A DNA stretch of 64,000 bases from Bryoerythrophyllum caledonicum (lineage: Eukaryota; Streptophyta; Bryopsida; Pottiales; Pottiaceae): assembly GCA_963971425.1 (NCBI GenBank), contig OZ020516.1, positions 38,180,199 to 38,244,198 on the forward strand, read 5' to 3'. Shown piece by piece: positions 1-10,190 of this stretch. The position numbers and the translations under genes were made by a program. Positions within the stretch are counted from its first letter, which is position 1; every line of letters starts with the position of its first letter. The notes beneath the pieces are model-generated. The model did not search any database, was not told the DNA's origin, and saw nothing but the letters and a program-made list of their open reading frames with translations.

Positions 1-81
1 GCTGCCCGCGCGCCGCGGAGTCGTGGGGTTCAGGGTTCGCAAGACGAGCTTGTGGGTGGTGATAGTAAGGTCTTCCTTTCA

Positions 82-191
82 CATCTTCTGGGGCAAGATG
101 CGCCAGAACACGGCGTACACCCACTGCGAGGAGTCGGTTTTAGGGTCCGCAGCGTGTGTTGCAGCAATATGGGGTTTAGCGACGCCGGCAT
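82..191 (-). pseudogene. LHW-type bHLH N-terminal relic, copy A
   Basis: On the minus strand a start codon at 191-189 opens MPASLNPILLQHTLRTLK. After a frame change the sequence reads SSQWVYAVFWRILP and then meets a stop. LLQxTLRxL followed by QWVYAVFWRILP is the N-terminal signature of plant LONESOME HIGHWAY-like bHLH transcription factors. The two halves are out of frame, and nothing of the downstream domain is recognisable. The same break is present in the second copy at 18962-19071, so the decay predates the duplication. An intron at the break is possible but I see no good splice pair. Confidence 0.5.
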
Positions 192-481
192 GATCGCTCA
201 ACCTCCAGGCTTAATCAACCCATCCCTCGTCTCTTTGTCTACTCCCTCTTCTCCGCGATCAGGCAGTCGGAGTGCATCCTGTCGATGACCAGCTCGACTC
301 CTACATTCAAATGTGGGGGATCATCCTAGCTAGAACGCGATGCATATGTTAGAAGTGGGGCAGATCGCAATGAAAGCGTGCTTAGGCCGAGAAGTCTTGT
401 ATCTCGTCGTTGTGTCATACCTTAGCAGGGATTTCTCGTCTTCTAGCGTTGTACTTCTGGGGTTCCAGACACGGTTTATTG

Positions 482-497
482 GGATAGGGTATTGACA
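482..497 (+). repeat. 16-bp GGATAGGGTATTGACA motif upstream of acidic gene, copy A
   Basis: Exact copy of a 16-bp motif that recurs in the window at 19361-19376 and as both arms of an inverted repeat at 20561-20610. A partial inverted copy (taccctatc) lies at 683-691 in the intron of the same gene. Its recurrence in both orientations suggests transposon-end sequence rather than a promoter element. Confidence 0.7.
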
Positions 498-558
498 GAT
501 CTATTTCTCGGTTTTTGGTTTGAACACAGGTGGAGTGGTTGTTTTTTAGAGCGTGAAT

Positions 559-1132
559 ATGGACAACATGGACGTTCTTTCTGCTTCAGAGCTCATTGGT
601 AAGAAGTTCCATTAAACCTCCTATGTTGTGATGCCGCATTTGTGGCATCACAACTTTTTTTGGCGTCCTTTTTCTTGAACGATACCCTATCTGCCGATTA
701 ATCGGACTTATGCGTTTTTTGCCTACAGACATGGTGGTCCAGGACTTGCATTACAAAATGGGGCTTTGGCAGGACATTGGATCACCCTCCGATGAGCAAT
801 TTCGGATTGATTACCATGGGGGTGATTGTGGTGGTTTAGGGTGTGGAGGCCCAAATGAAAATGAGGACGAAGTTTTGCATCCTTTGATTGAAGCTATGAT
901 GATACTAGATGTTGAAGGGAAGGTTATGAGCGTCCAGGAAGCTCAAGAAGACCGTGATGCCGATGAGGAGGAAGAGGAGGAGGAAGAAGAAGAGGACGAC
1001 AACGAGGAGGACGAAGACGAGGACAATGAGGATGGGGATGAGGACAACGATGAGGACGATGATGGCGATGACGATGAGGATGGCGAGGACATGGACATCC
1101 CATTTGATGGCCGTGGAGGTGAGTATAATTAG
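559..1132 (+). CDS. Small acidic-tail protein, copy A (two exons)
   Basis: Two coding exons, 559-598 and 729-1132, joined across a GTAAG...CTACAG intron in phase, give a 147-residue protein starting MDNMDVLSASELI. The N-terminal half is a mixed, probably folded region containing DLHYKMGLW and DEQFRIDYHGGD. The C-terminal third is an almost unbroken Asp/Glu tract and the chain ends in DIPFDGRGGEYN. I do not recognise the family. Acidic tails of this kind occur in histone chaperones and nucleolar proteins, but that is only analogy. A second copy (19438-20021) encodes a 150-residue version, and the reading frame and splice sites are preserved in both. That argues for constraint or recent origin. 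Confidence 0.6.
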
Positions 1133-1176
1133 TTCTATTTCCTCTAAATGGATACTGTTGAACAACGAGGGTTTGT

Positions 1177-1228
1177 GATAGGGTATTGACAGGGCGTCAT
1201 GATAATTCTATTATCAATACACTATCCT
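1177..1228. repeat. Imperfect inverted repeat, downstream of copy A
   Basis: Left arm gatagggtattgaca and right arm atcaatacactatcc are inverted, imperfect copies of each other about 20 bp apart, 45 bp after the acidic gene. This is a diverged version of the perfect 16-bp pair at 20561-20610 near copy B. Confidence 0.75.
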
Positions 1229-2200
1229 AGATTTCATTCCCATTTATTTTAAATACTTTGGACATTTGATCTTAGCTTTCTACAAGTACCTTGCAATGCC
1301 AACCTTTAATGAAGAACACATTTGTAATTCTTTAGGAAATTGAGTTCACTATGTGAGTGGCCAAAATGGGCCCTCACTCTTTTTCTTCATTTTTCCAAGT
1401 TTTTTGATAGAATTAACCAAATTTTAGTTAAATTGGTGGACAAGTTACAACCCATTTATTAGAGTCAAATTCCTAACAAATGGGCCTAGCGCCATGAGGT
1501 GACACAAAATTTCCTATTCTTCCTCCTCCCTACTAATATGTGGGAAAGCGTAGTGGAAGTGGAATGGAAATGAAGAAAAATGATAAAAAATGAAAAGAAA
1601 AGTCCTTGGAAAATGACAAAAATTTGAGAAATGGGTCGAAAAATATGGAAAAAATTGGAAGCGTGCCTCCTAGCAGGTTGAAGTAGTGGTAAAATTTCTA
1701 GAATTTTCCGAGTTGAATTGTTATTTTATTCTAGGGTTTGACTAGTTGATTGACGGGTTGACCGTTTGGGAAAAATACTTAGGAAACTTCAAAAATGCTA
1801 AGAAAATTTAGGTAGACTAATTAGGGTGCTGGGAATCCAGATGTGTGGTTAATTTTTGAATTATTAAGTAAATTGAAAATCATCAGTAGATAGTAGTAGA
1901 TCTAGTTTAAATAGTTTTTAAAGAGCAAAAGAAAAAGAAAAAAAAGAAAAAAAGTGGTTGGAGGTACTTCTCCATGCTCATGCCACATGACATATCTAGC
2001 CACCATGAATTTAATGTTAGAGGCGGCATGTCAGGTGCAAAGTGGCGAGTTGAATGCTCGTGATAAACTAAAAAAATTCAAAATCGGTTGTAAGCAACCA
2101 ATCTTACACTGCTGTGAGAGGTCGTGGGCTGCCCCAGAAAAAGAAAGAGCCAATCTTGTCGGGGTAAAGAAAAAAGAAAAAAGAAAAATGGCTAGCCCCG
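1229..2200. other. AT-rich intergenic stretch, no gene seen
   Basis: No coding pattern or recognisable element. It contains an A-rich run around 1921-1955. Short ORFs here have no recognisable content. Confidence 0.6.
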
Positions 2201-3690
2201 AATCTGGTCGAGACTGAGCTGGGAGACTCTCGGTTGGGAATGAGCTATTTTTTTGGGGTGTCCGCGAGTTGTGCCAGGAGGGTGCGAGTTGGAGCTCGTG
2301 CGATCTGGAGGAATCGGGGTTTGGTGCTGCAGTAGAGGTGGAAATTGTGTGAGACGTGAACGGAGGGGGAAGCGCTGTGGGTGTGAGCACGTGGTGTGGA
2401 GTAAGTGCACAGGGTCAGTGAGTTCGTGAAGGCGTTGGAGTGCGCGCAGGGGGGACTGTTTTTTTCGGATCACGGTGTGCAGAGACACGTGCAGCGGTAC
2501 ACGAGTGGTGCCACAGGGAGTGCAGGCGGAGCGAGTGCTTGCGATTGTGGCGATCGTCGTGGGCTGAGGATTGATGAGCGAGAGACTTGGAGTGCGAGGA
2601 AGAGGTTTGAGCGGCGGAGGATCGTTGTCTTTTGGCGTTCAGGTGGGCGTTCTGGAGCAAGGAGACGCTTTGTTTTGCGGGAGTAGAAGTTGTGCCGCGA
2701 GGGTGTGGCGATCGGGCGAGAGGCTCTTGCGTACTGGGAAGCTGTGCCTGGTGTCGGTCAGTGAAGTTCTGTGAATGCAGCGTAGACTCAGTGAAAGTTG
2801 GAGGTTTTGGTGGAGAAGTACCGGCGATTGGAGAACTCCGGATGGCTGTGGAGCGAGGGACTAGGGTTGATGAGCGAGAGAGCCTCGGTGAGCAGGAGCT
2901 GCGAAATCGTACGAGGGCGTTGAGCAGAGGTTTGAGCTGGGGGGAGACGACGTTTTTTTTTTTGCGTTCAGAGATGTGAGTGAGTTGCGGAGTTACGCTG
3001 GCGGCCAAGAGGCGGTGTGATCCGGTGCTGTTGGAGGCTCGGCGGCTGGTTGTGTCGGCTACGGCAAGTTGGGTTTGTCAGAGAAGTTCTGTGGCTGCAG
3101 TTCTGCGTGGCTGCATCTGCATCCACGGGTCAAGTGCCGACCTGGCGGAGGCCGGAGTCTGTGTGGAGACGGTGGAAGTGCCGAGTCTGTCGGTATGCGA
3201 ATGGAGGCGCTGCTGGGATGAGCGGCCGTGGGGTTGGCCAACTTCCAATCACGGAGCCTCTTCTTCCCAACTTCGTGATTTGATGGAAGCTGAATTGTGC
3301 AATGTGGACTCCAGCTCGTAGTTGTTGTGAAAAATTTTGGTGTAAAAAATCCGCTCGGAAGCGCTGCCAAAATTTCGTGCGGCCGGAGAGAGAGCTGCAA
3401 GAGTGAAAGTGGCTCAAGGGCAAAGAGCCGTCGCTAGAGTTGCTGGTTGGTTGCGAAGGTGCTGTGACGCGCGGAGGCATCGAGGACAACAGTGGTGTTG
3501 TGGTGATCGTGCGTGCGACAGTGGAGGTGCGGTGTGAAGGCGACGCGCTGCAGGTGGAAGGAATCATGAGCATCGTGCGGTGTGAAGGCGTCGGCGTCGC
3601 GCGATCGTGTGTGCGTGGTTGTGTGCGAGCTGTGAGTTCGGTTTTTTTTTTTTTTTTTTTTTCCTTGTGTGGGTGGGATCTGTGATCAGC
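2200..3690. other. GC-rich block with imperfect ~300-bp tandem repeat
   Basis: A sharply GC- and GTG-rich island between AT-rich flanks. Landmarks recur about 300 bp apart: TTGATGAGCGAGAGA near 2570 and 2868, GAGGTTTGAGC near 2601 and 2926, a T-run followed by GCGTTCAG near 2632 and 2953, and GAAGTTCTGTG near 2764 and 3082. Open frames exist on both strands but carry no recognisable domain and are probably composition effects. A T20 run lies at about 3642-3662. Confidence 0.6.
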
Positions 3691-3699
3691 TCCTAGTGC

Positions 3700-4560
3700 G
3701 TGTGCAAAATGTTTTCTCTGGTTTTCTTTTCTCCATCGTGTTGAGCTCGCAGTTTAAGTCAAGATAGGCTCAAAAAATTCTGAGTTTGGACTTGGCACGT
3801 AAAAGATGTGGATGTTTGAATTTGACCCTGCCTACACCTTACTGCAGTAAGTTTTTGGGACTCAGGCACAAGCATGCAACATGCAATGTCATAGTTGAGT
3901 AGAGAAGAAGGAAATAATTTGATTAGGCTCAAAAAAATCAGAAATCTGACGTGGGGTGTAGGAATTGAGAGTTAATGAGTTTTGGTTGAAAATTAAAAAG
4001 AAAAAAAGAAAATAATAATAATAATAATAATAATTAATAATAATATTATTATTAAATTAGCAGAATTAAGAGTCACTACTTCCAGGGTAACGGGTTATTT
4101 GATAGATGCATGGTAAAAATTATTTACTCAAGAGGTCGGGTTAATTAACACTAAATTATTGCGGGGAATAAACAATCTAAAAGAATAAAATTAAAATAAA
4201 ATAAAAGATAAAAAATAAATAAATAAATAAATATATAAATATTGTATGCCTATTTATCGGAGTCAAGTGTTTAACTCAAAGGTTAATCGAGTAAAATTAA
4301 TTGGGATAAAATAATCATAGAAATAGATTCCAAGTATTTAAATATATACATTGAAGATCTGAGTCCAGAAAAAGAGTAGAAGTTACAGATCAGCGCATGG
4401 TGTGGTTTGTACCATGTTACACTAGGACCTTGTGGGTTTAAAAATTAATCCTCTTAGGGGGTCAATTTTTAGGTTTATACACTAGAAATCAAAATATGTA
4501 TCGGTAGTATTCAAAATTTCTTGTATTTTCTATTGGTTATTTGACATCGTGATTGCTTTC
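3700..4560. other. AT-rich intergenic stretch with microsatellites
   Basis: Contains an (ATA)n run at about 4013-4050 and an (AAAT)n run at about 4212-4235. No coding pattern seen. Confidence 0.7.
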
Positions 4561-4570
4561 TTTTTCTAGA

Positions 4571-4949
4571 GTTGGCTAAGGCCGGGATAGCTTTCCGACA
4601 TGACACTATTAAAGCGTCCACTTCTCGTGGACCAGTGGTGCCCCAATCGCTTTGCCTCGTGGGCAAAGCCATGTGCCCCACCTTTCAAAGCAAGCAGAAG
4701 TTGAAGCGTCACCTTTTGCTAATGCACAACTTTGGTAGTATAGAGGAAGGACGACTAGGGCGCCCATCTTCCTAGCCATTGCGGCCGCCACGGACGACGC
4801 AAGAGCAAAACAAACGTTACAATGTTGCCGCAAAGATGAATCCACTTTCTGCTGCAGCCATTCGACTTGCCAAGACTCGCAGACGATTGAAGATTAGTGT
4901 TGTCGCCGCATGGGAGAAGAAGCGCGATGAATTGAAGAAATGCAAGGTA
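4571..4949 (+). pseudogene. C2H2-like zinc-finger ORF broken by one amber stop
   Basis: Following an acceptor (ttctttttctag), one frame runs from about 4571 to a GTACC donor near 4949, interrupted only by TAG at 4773-4775. Before the stop the peptide has a degenerate C2H2-like segment, GKAMCPTFQSKQKLKRHLLLMH, with HxxxxH spacing but an abnormal cysteine pair. After the stop it is basic and helical (Arg/Lys-rich, then WEKKRDELKKCK). Because coding character resumes in the same frame, this is most likely one exon with a nonsense mutation. The product is unknown, and association with a transposon is possible but not shown. Confidence 0.45.
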
Positions 4950-5081
4950 CCAAAGACCCCCCATGCTTGGCCAAGTTGTTTATGGACCATACTCTTGAGT
5001 ATTTTGGCATTGAGAGTTGAGAGAGCGCTCCTATTTCACGGGGTGGTTTTTGGACGGTTAAAAAAAAATCGTCAGAGTTGT

Positions 5082-5165
5082 TCGGCCGTCCGTCCGTCCG
5101 GTAGTGTCCATCCGTCCGGTAGTGTCCGTCCGTCCGGATGTCCCTCCGGTAGAGGCTGCTGTCCG
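5082..5165. repeat. CCGTCC/GGTAGTGT short tandem repeats
   Basis: Irregular repeats of gtccgtccg and ccggtagtgtcc over about 80 bp. Simple low-complexity sequence. Confidence 0.8.
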
Positions 5166-5259
5166 TCTGATAAGGGTCAATCATAGTTTGACCATGACTC
5201 GAGGTAAATCAATTTACCCACTGCCACGAAGGCGACTACGTGGCTGACACGTCGTCAAC

Positions 5260-5712
5260 AGGGTCGCGCGCGTGTAGATAGGGGGGCGGATGCGTGAAGG
5301 GGTCGGGCGCGTGCGGAGATGGGCCGGGCGCATACTGAAGGGGCCGGGCGCGTGCGGATATGGGCCGGGCGCGCACTGAAGGGGCCAGGCGCATACAGGG
5401 GAGGACCGGGCGCGTACCGTGTTAAGCCGGGTGCGTACAGGGATGGACCAGGCGCGTACTGTGAAGGGTTGGACGCGTGCAAGGAGGACCGCGTGCGTAT
5501 CACAAGTGTCCGGGCGCGCGCGGTGAAGGGCCGGGCGCATACTTGGAGGGACTGGCGCGTTCGGCCAAGGTCGCGCGCATTCGTAGAGGGGCTGCGCGCG
5601 TTCGTGGGGGAGGACTCAGTGCGTTCGTGGAGGGGCCTAGGCCTGGCGCGTGGTCTTTGGGGTTGCGCGCGTACGGGTATTGAATTCAGGGGTCGCGCGC
5701 GCTCTCTCACTT
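5260..5712 (+). repeat. GC-rich minisatellite, left array of an inverted pair
   Basis: Degenerate units of about 20-30 bp built on GGGCCGGGCGCGTAC(TGAAG) recur at least a dozen times. The same unit appears inverted at 7690-8175 on the other side of the kinase pseudogene. Long open frames here on both strands (Pro/Ala/Arg-rich) result from the composition and are not called as genes. Confidence 0.85.
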
Positions 5713-5872
5713 CTTAACATGCATGAGCTTCATGTCACAATGTGTATGAAAAATGTTAAACTTATATTTATCACGAGATGGGCAAAAGGCACCGTTATAT
5801 CACAATGCTAGTACGTATTGCAAAATGATCAACAATTGAAACCTTCACTATCAATACGCTAAGTCAAAATAT

Positions 5873-7483
5873 CTATATCTCATTGCGGAAGCAAGCGTCC
5901 GGAACTTCAAAGTTGAATGGTTTAGCCCTTAGCTCGTCAACCACTTTGCAGAGTGTTGGACGTTTGAGGGGATCTCGCTCCAGTAATTTCTCGATCTTCA
6001 CTTGAAAAGCTGCGTAGTTGACGGTTGATTTGAAGAATGTTGAGCCAGATTCTTTCTCCCAAATCGCTCTAGCCATCCACCCAACGGAGTACAAATCGGC
6101 GAGTTGGGTGTATGGGTGACGCCGCTGCATCATATCCCATGCCGTTTCCGAATGTTGTGGGCCGAATTTGTAAAACAACTCTGGAGCTACCCAATGTCGT
6201 CTACGGCGTTGATTGTCAAGCTCCGTGTCGGTCCGGAATCCATATTTTGATGGCTCTTCGTGTGATACTCGACTCACAATTCCCCAATCACAAACACCAA
6301 TGAAGACGGACCCTGGTTTCTCTGGAGGAAAGTGGAGAAGCACGTTTGTGGGAGCGATGTCATTGTGAATGACATTTGCCTTGTGGACTTGGGCTATGGT
6401 GTACATCAAAGCCCAGGCAAGTCTTGCTCTATACTTCCGGAAGGCTAAGATTTGTGTTGTATCCTCCGCCGAAATATATGGAGCTGAAAGGATTGAATTC
6501 CTCGAAGCCGCCGGATTTGCCTTTAAATCGACGGTTTTAATATGGGCCCAGCTACCACCATTCTACCACAATGTGTACGCCTCCATATTCTTCGTATTCA
6601 CCGCCCAAAATTTTATAACTCTTGGATGGGCAACATGACATATCATGGCCTCATGAGACCGTTGTCTAAATTTCTCCTTCGGATGAGACGCCGTTGGCAT
6701 TTTCCCGGCAAACTCCATGTACGCCGAAATGGCTCGCACACCCACGATGCGGACCTTCCGAACCTTTCCGTATCCACCAACGGCCTCATATCCGGAAAAT
6801 CCATAAACTCCGATATCTTCTGGAAGGAATTGCACGTTGTGCAACATATGCGCCTCCATGGCTGACTTCATCGCTTGTTCATTCCAAGGCATACCTCTCG
6901 TACGAGAGCTTGAAAACCTGCCGATGGTGGTCTTCACACCTTCGAGGAACTTGCGGAGTTCCAAGTCCCGTGGCTGATGCTGGCCCCCGCGAGGTTTTTT
7001 CACCTCACAATCGAATACATGCGATGCATTACTCGTACATTGAGTGATTACTCTCTCCATGAATGAGGCATAGTGATTCATGCCATATGCATCCTTGAAC
7101 GATTCAGAACTCTCCAGAGTGCGCTCGAATTTCGACTGAAGGTCGGCCTGTAAGCACATGAATCCTGGCTCTCTCTTCTCCAAATAAACTTGACGGAATC
7201 GCACCACGTCAGTTTCACACCATCGACGGTAGTATTGTATTGCCACACCTCGAAGAAATGCGGTATACTCCTTTGGTGGATAACCGGCATCCTTCTCGTG
7301 CGCATACATTTTTTGCTTCGCCCTCTTCGACGGTGCCTTCGGTGCATCGGAAGGATTGCGGCTCAACTCCGCAACGCTAGTAAGTGGAAGCTCAGATGCA
7401 TCTGGAGCATCTAAATCAACATACACAGGCCGCTTTCCAATATTACGATCAGTGGCGATTGCAATAATCACAACCCTACACAA
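5873..7483 (-). pseudogene. Protein kinase-like gene with one in-frame amber stop
   Basis: A single minus-strand frame of 537 codons is interrupted only by TAG at 6563-6565 (codon 307). Residues 1-225 are unrecognised, with a charged region near the N-terminus. A kinase domain follows: glycine loop YEAVGGYGKV (about 232-241), a candidate beta-3 lysine in EFAGK (261), an alpha-C glutamate in SHEAM (about 278), catalytic HNDIAPTNVLL (His373, Asp375, Asn380), a DWG in place of DFG (Asp399), and WVAPELF. All core residues are present, so the fold was catalytically competent before the stop. No intron is needed. GC-rich inverted minisatellites bracket it. It may be a retrocopy or a transposon-carried kinase. 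Readthrough or a sequencing error would make it a full-length gene. Confidence 0.7.
6563..6565 (-). other. Premature TAG in the kinase frame
   Basis: The codons on both sides are in the same frame (ThrLeuTrp-TAG-AsnGlyGlySer). A single change from TGG or CAG would restore the kinase hinge region. Confidence 0.8.
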
Positions 7484-7689
7484 ACTATAATTTTATAAAA
7501 AAAATCAAAACCTCCCCCCGGACCCAATGTGTGGTGGCCCCCCTCTTAGTTCTTAGCAAAGTACGAATAGTACTAGGACAAGGAGCCACTTGAGAGGAGC
7601 CTATGTGATTGATATTAGAATCTGTTCCATTTATAGTAAAATGAAAAACCCTGGCCTCGCATGCGCGTCTGCATGCGCCTGACCAAGAC

Positions 7690-8175
7690 GCCACGTGCCT
7701 GGCCCTCTAACGTACGCGCCCGGACCTCCAGAGAACTCGCCCGGACCTCCAGAGAACTCGCCCGGCCCTCAAGCGTACGTGCCCGGCCCTCCAGAGAACG
7801 CGCCCGGCCCTCCAGCGTATGCGCCCGGCCCCCCAGAGAACGCGCTCGGCCTTCTGGTGAACGCGTCTGGCCCGTAACCTAATAGAGCCTGTTCCCGCAC
7901 AAATAGAGTCTGTTCCCGCACGGATAGAGCCCGTTCCAGCACGCGCCCAGTCCATTCCCGTTCGCGCCCGGCCTGTTCCCGCACGTGCCCGGCCCCAATG
8001 TCCACGCGCCCGACCGTGGATCCTACGCGCGAGGCCCCAAACCCTACGCCCGAGACCTCGAAACGTACGCGCGAGACCCAAGCGTACGCGTCCGGTCTCC
8101 ATACGGCATGCGCACGTTCCCCATGCCGCGTGCGCGCCCGGCCCACTAGTATAAATGGTCGTGCGCGCCCAGCCC
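7690..8175 (-). repeat. GC-rich minisatellite, right array (inverted relative to 5260-5712)
   Basis: Units built on GTACGCGCCCGGCCCTCCAG, the reverse complement of the left array's unit, repeat over about 480 bp, with variants such as ccgttcccgcacg. Together the two arrays form long, loosely matching inverted termini around the kinase. Confidence 0.85.
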
Positions 8176-8438
8176 ATCTCACAAACTCCAATTGGAAATC
8201 GTGGCCTTCAACTATCTTTTTAAGGTGGCTGATTGCGTGATCTTTGATTGGGGCTCCAGATTTGCACACATCCATACGACGTATTGCATCACCGCATCGA
8301 TTACCGTTTTAATTAATTAACATCGCTACCTTGGATTATTTTGAAATCCAAGGTCGTAATTTTTGTTAGTTTTTTTTTCCGATAGAGCTTAGCGTAGTTG
8401 ACGAACATTTTGGTAGATTTTTTTTACATTGCTCGGCT

Positions 8439-8997
8439 ATGGAGAGTGAGAGTGAGCTGGATGCCCAACAACAGCCACCAATGTCCACCGCGCAGAGGAA
8501 GAGGGAGAAAGACAGAGATAGGACGAGGCACGGGAAGCTCCAGAAGAAGCGGATGCACGTGTTCAACAATCCAGCGAAGATTGCATTCGTGGGTTGGCAA
8601 GATGAGCCATCGCCGTGGTCGTCTGTCACTTGCGAGGATTACATCGAGTGGTGCCATCTGTTGAAGATGTTTCCTCTACATCGCCATTTAATAAATCGTC
8701 GCGCAAACCAGGCGAATTTGAAGTATTGCATCAATGAGGCGTTTCGAGCTTGTGCCCTCCAAGTGCACCAATACTTATACGAGCTTGAATTCATGCGCCG
8801 CAATGATTGTCCCCTCTATCTCGCTCGCATGGTATCTGCGGAGGTCGTTCTCAATAAGCGAGTGGATTGGAAGATTGTGCGGAAAACTCCAAAAATGCCG
8901 AGGGTGTGGATGCATGCCGATGTGCCTAGAGAGCAACATCCAGTGTTTCCTTTAACAGCACTAGGGCCACAGAAAACGGATGGCCCAGAAGAAGTAG
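8439..8997 (+). CDS. Unrecognised gene family, tandem member 1 (cut by assembly gap)
   Basis: The open frame starts MESESELDAQQQ and runs 186 residues into the N gap. The N-terminus is charged (KREKDRDRTRHGKLQKKR). A conserved middle follows, with KKRMHVF, GW..EPSPW, CHLLKMFPLHR, NLKYCINEAF and RMVSAEVVLNKRVDWK. The second member at 9361-9895 has corresponding blocks (KKRIHIF, GWGDVPNPW, CHLGRMWPHLR, NLNYCTNEVF, RMVYAEIILGVVVDW). I do not recognise the family; conservation between the copies is the main evidence that it is coding. The 3' end is lost in the gap. Confidence 0.55.
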
Positions 8998-9197
8998 NNN
9001 NNNNNNNNNNNNNNNNNNNNNNNNNNNNNNNNNNNNNNNNNNNNNNNNNNNNNNNNNNNNNNNNNNNNNNNNNNNNNNNNNNNNNNNNNNNNNNNNNNNN
9101 NNNNNNNNNNNNNNNNNNNNNNNNNNNNNNNNNNNNNNNNNNNNNNNNNNNNNNNNNNNNNNNNNNNNNNNNNNNNNNNNNNNNNNNNNNNNNNNNN
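8998..9197. other. Assembly gap, 200 N
   Basis: Exactly 200 N. This is probably a placeholder length, so the real distance is unknown. It removes the end of tandem member 1. Confidence 0.99.
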
Positions 9198-9200
9198 GAT

Positions 9201-9278
9201 GGGCCCACTTCCCAGGCGTTGTGGCCTGCAACTGCCACGTGGCGGCTGCTTGCTAAGCACTATTGGGAAGTGGGTCCC
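9201..9278. repeat. Inverted repeat beside the gap
   Basis: gggcccacttccca (9201-9214) pairs with tgggaagtgggtccc (9264-9278), apart from one unpaired base, with about 49 bp between. It sits immediately after the N gap and may mark the end of an inserted element whose body is missing. Confidence 0.75.
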
Positions 9279-9279
9279 G

Positions 9280-9337
9280 GTGTCTATTGACATCCCTTTT
9301 ACTCCCAGTGTCTATTGACACCCTTTTACTCCCGGTG
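9280..9337. repeat. 29-bp direct tandem duplication
   Basis: gtgtctattgacatccctttt and a near copy one unit later (gtgtctattgacacccttttactccc) lie head to tail just upstream of tandem member 2. Confidence 0.8.
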
Positions 9338-9360
9338 CCCCTTCACGCTAGTTTCAAGCA

Positions 9361-9895
9361 TGGACTCAAGTGGGCCTTCTGAGATTCGGGCTTCCGAAAA
9401 GAAAATGAAGAAACGAGAGCGTGATGCGGGACGAGTACGCGACCACAAGCAGAAGAAACGCATTCACATATTCATCGATGGTGAGCTGAAGGCATTTCGA
9501 GGCTGGGGAGATGTACCAAACCCGTGGACATTTACACAGTGTGCAAAGTACATTGCCTGTGTCATTTGGGACGAATGTGGCCGCATTTGCGGTATTCGCA
9601 ACTTCGGAAATATGACAAGGGTAATTTAAATTACTGCACCAATGAAGTATTCAAAGAACGGTGCATCCAAGCGTACCAGCACATCTACAACACGGCAAAG
9701 GTTCACCGGAACGAGGTGAATCTATCCATTTTACGTATGGTGTATGCTGAGATTATACTCGGAGTAGTAGTCGATTGGAGGACGATGGAAATACAACCAA
9801 ACTCCAAGATGACACCAATATCTACGGCGTTACTACCAATTGAGCACAAGTTTCCGGGCGAAGCTCTAGGTTTCATGCTGAAGGGCAGGTTTTAG
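9361..9895 (+). pseudogene. Unrecognised gene family, tandem member 2 (frameshifted)
   Basis: Starts MDSSGPSEIRASEKK and follows member 1 through PNPWTFTQC. Family similarity then jumps to the next frame near 9555-9565 and continues as CHLGRMWPHLR, NLNYCTNEVF, SILRMVYAEIILGVVVDW, ending FMLKGRF with a stop at 9893-9895. The jump is best explained by a one-base indel, because no intron boundary fits. Otherwise it is co-linear with member 1, so the pair arose by tandem duplication and this copy is decaying, or the reference has an indel error. Confidence 0.5.
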
Positions 9896-10190
9896 TGTGC
9901 AAGGAAAACCTTGTTTCCGGGCCACAATGCGAAGACTGGTGGCTCGTTCTCGTCCGCACTTGCTTTGATATGCTCCGGCTCACCCTCATCGAGATGGGAC
10001 CACGACGATATCATCTTCTCCACCCCATTGGCGATCTCCTCTATCACGTTGTAATCGGAGTTCGGGGGACACTTCTCTGTGTCTTGGTTCTCCTGCGCCT
10101 TGCTCTTCTTCAGGTCCCCTGAGTTACGCTGCGATGTGTTGCTTTGCGACCTTCTCCCAAGTGGACTGATCTTCACTTTAGACCGCGCCA
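9892..10190 (-). CDS. Hypothetical Ser/Lys-rich ORF
   Basis: An open frame from the ATG at 10190 encodes MARSKVKISPLGRRSQSN..., a basic N-terminus followed by an acidic stretch with NVIEEIANGVEKMISSWSHL, about 98 residues. It overlaps the last bases of the tail-to-tail plus-strand pseudogene. The composition looks protein-like, but there is no family match and no second line of support. It could be a first exon or a chance ORF. Confidence 0.25.

Larger units (their letters stand above)
1..1142. repeat. Long dispersed repeat, copy A (truncated by window edge)
   Basis: This segment matches 18881-20032 in the same orientation at high identity, with scattered substitutions and small indels. The match covers a bHLH relic on the minus strand, a 5' region, and the two-exon acidic-protein gene on the plus strand. 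Similarity stops shortly after the stop codon, just past 'ttagttctatttc'. The left end lies outside the window, so the true length is unknown. The substitution level suggests an old rather than a fresh duplication. Confidence 0.9.

Noticed and set aside
905..1165. Hydrophobic minus-strand ORF opposite the acidic tract
   Set aside because: It is the antisense translation of GAG/GAC runs, which gives Ile/Leu/Val by composition.
2415..3573. Several 100-200-residue ORFs in the GC-rich block
   Set aside because: Open on both strands, no motifs, and they overlap the imperfect 300-bp repeats.
4210..4240. Possible CRISPR-like or phased repeats
   Set aside because: Simple AAAT and ATA microsatellites; nothing here is a CRISPR array.
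5255..5717. Pro/Ala/Arg-rich ORFs on both strands
   Set aside because: They are translations of the GC-rich minisatellite and are open in several frames at once.
7661..8275. Arg/Gly- and Pro-rich ORFs on both strands
   Set aside because: Same reason: translated minisatellite of the right array.
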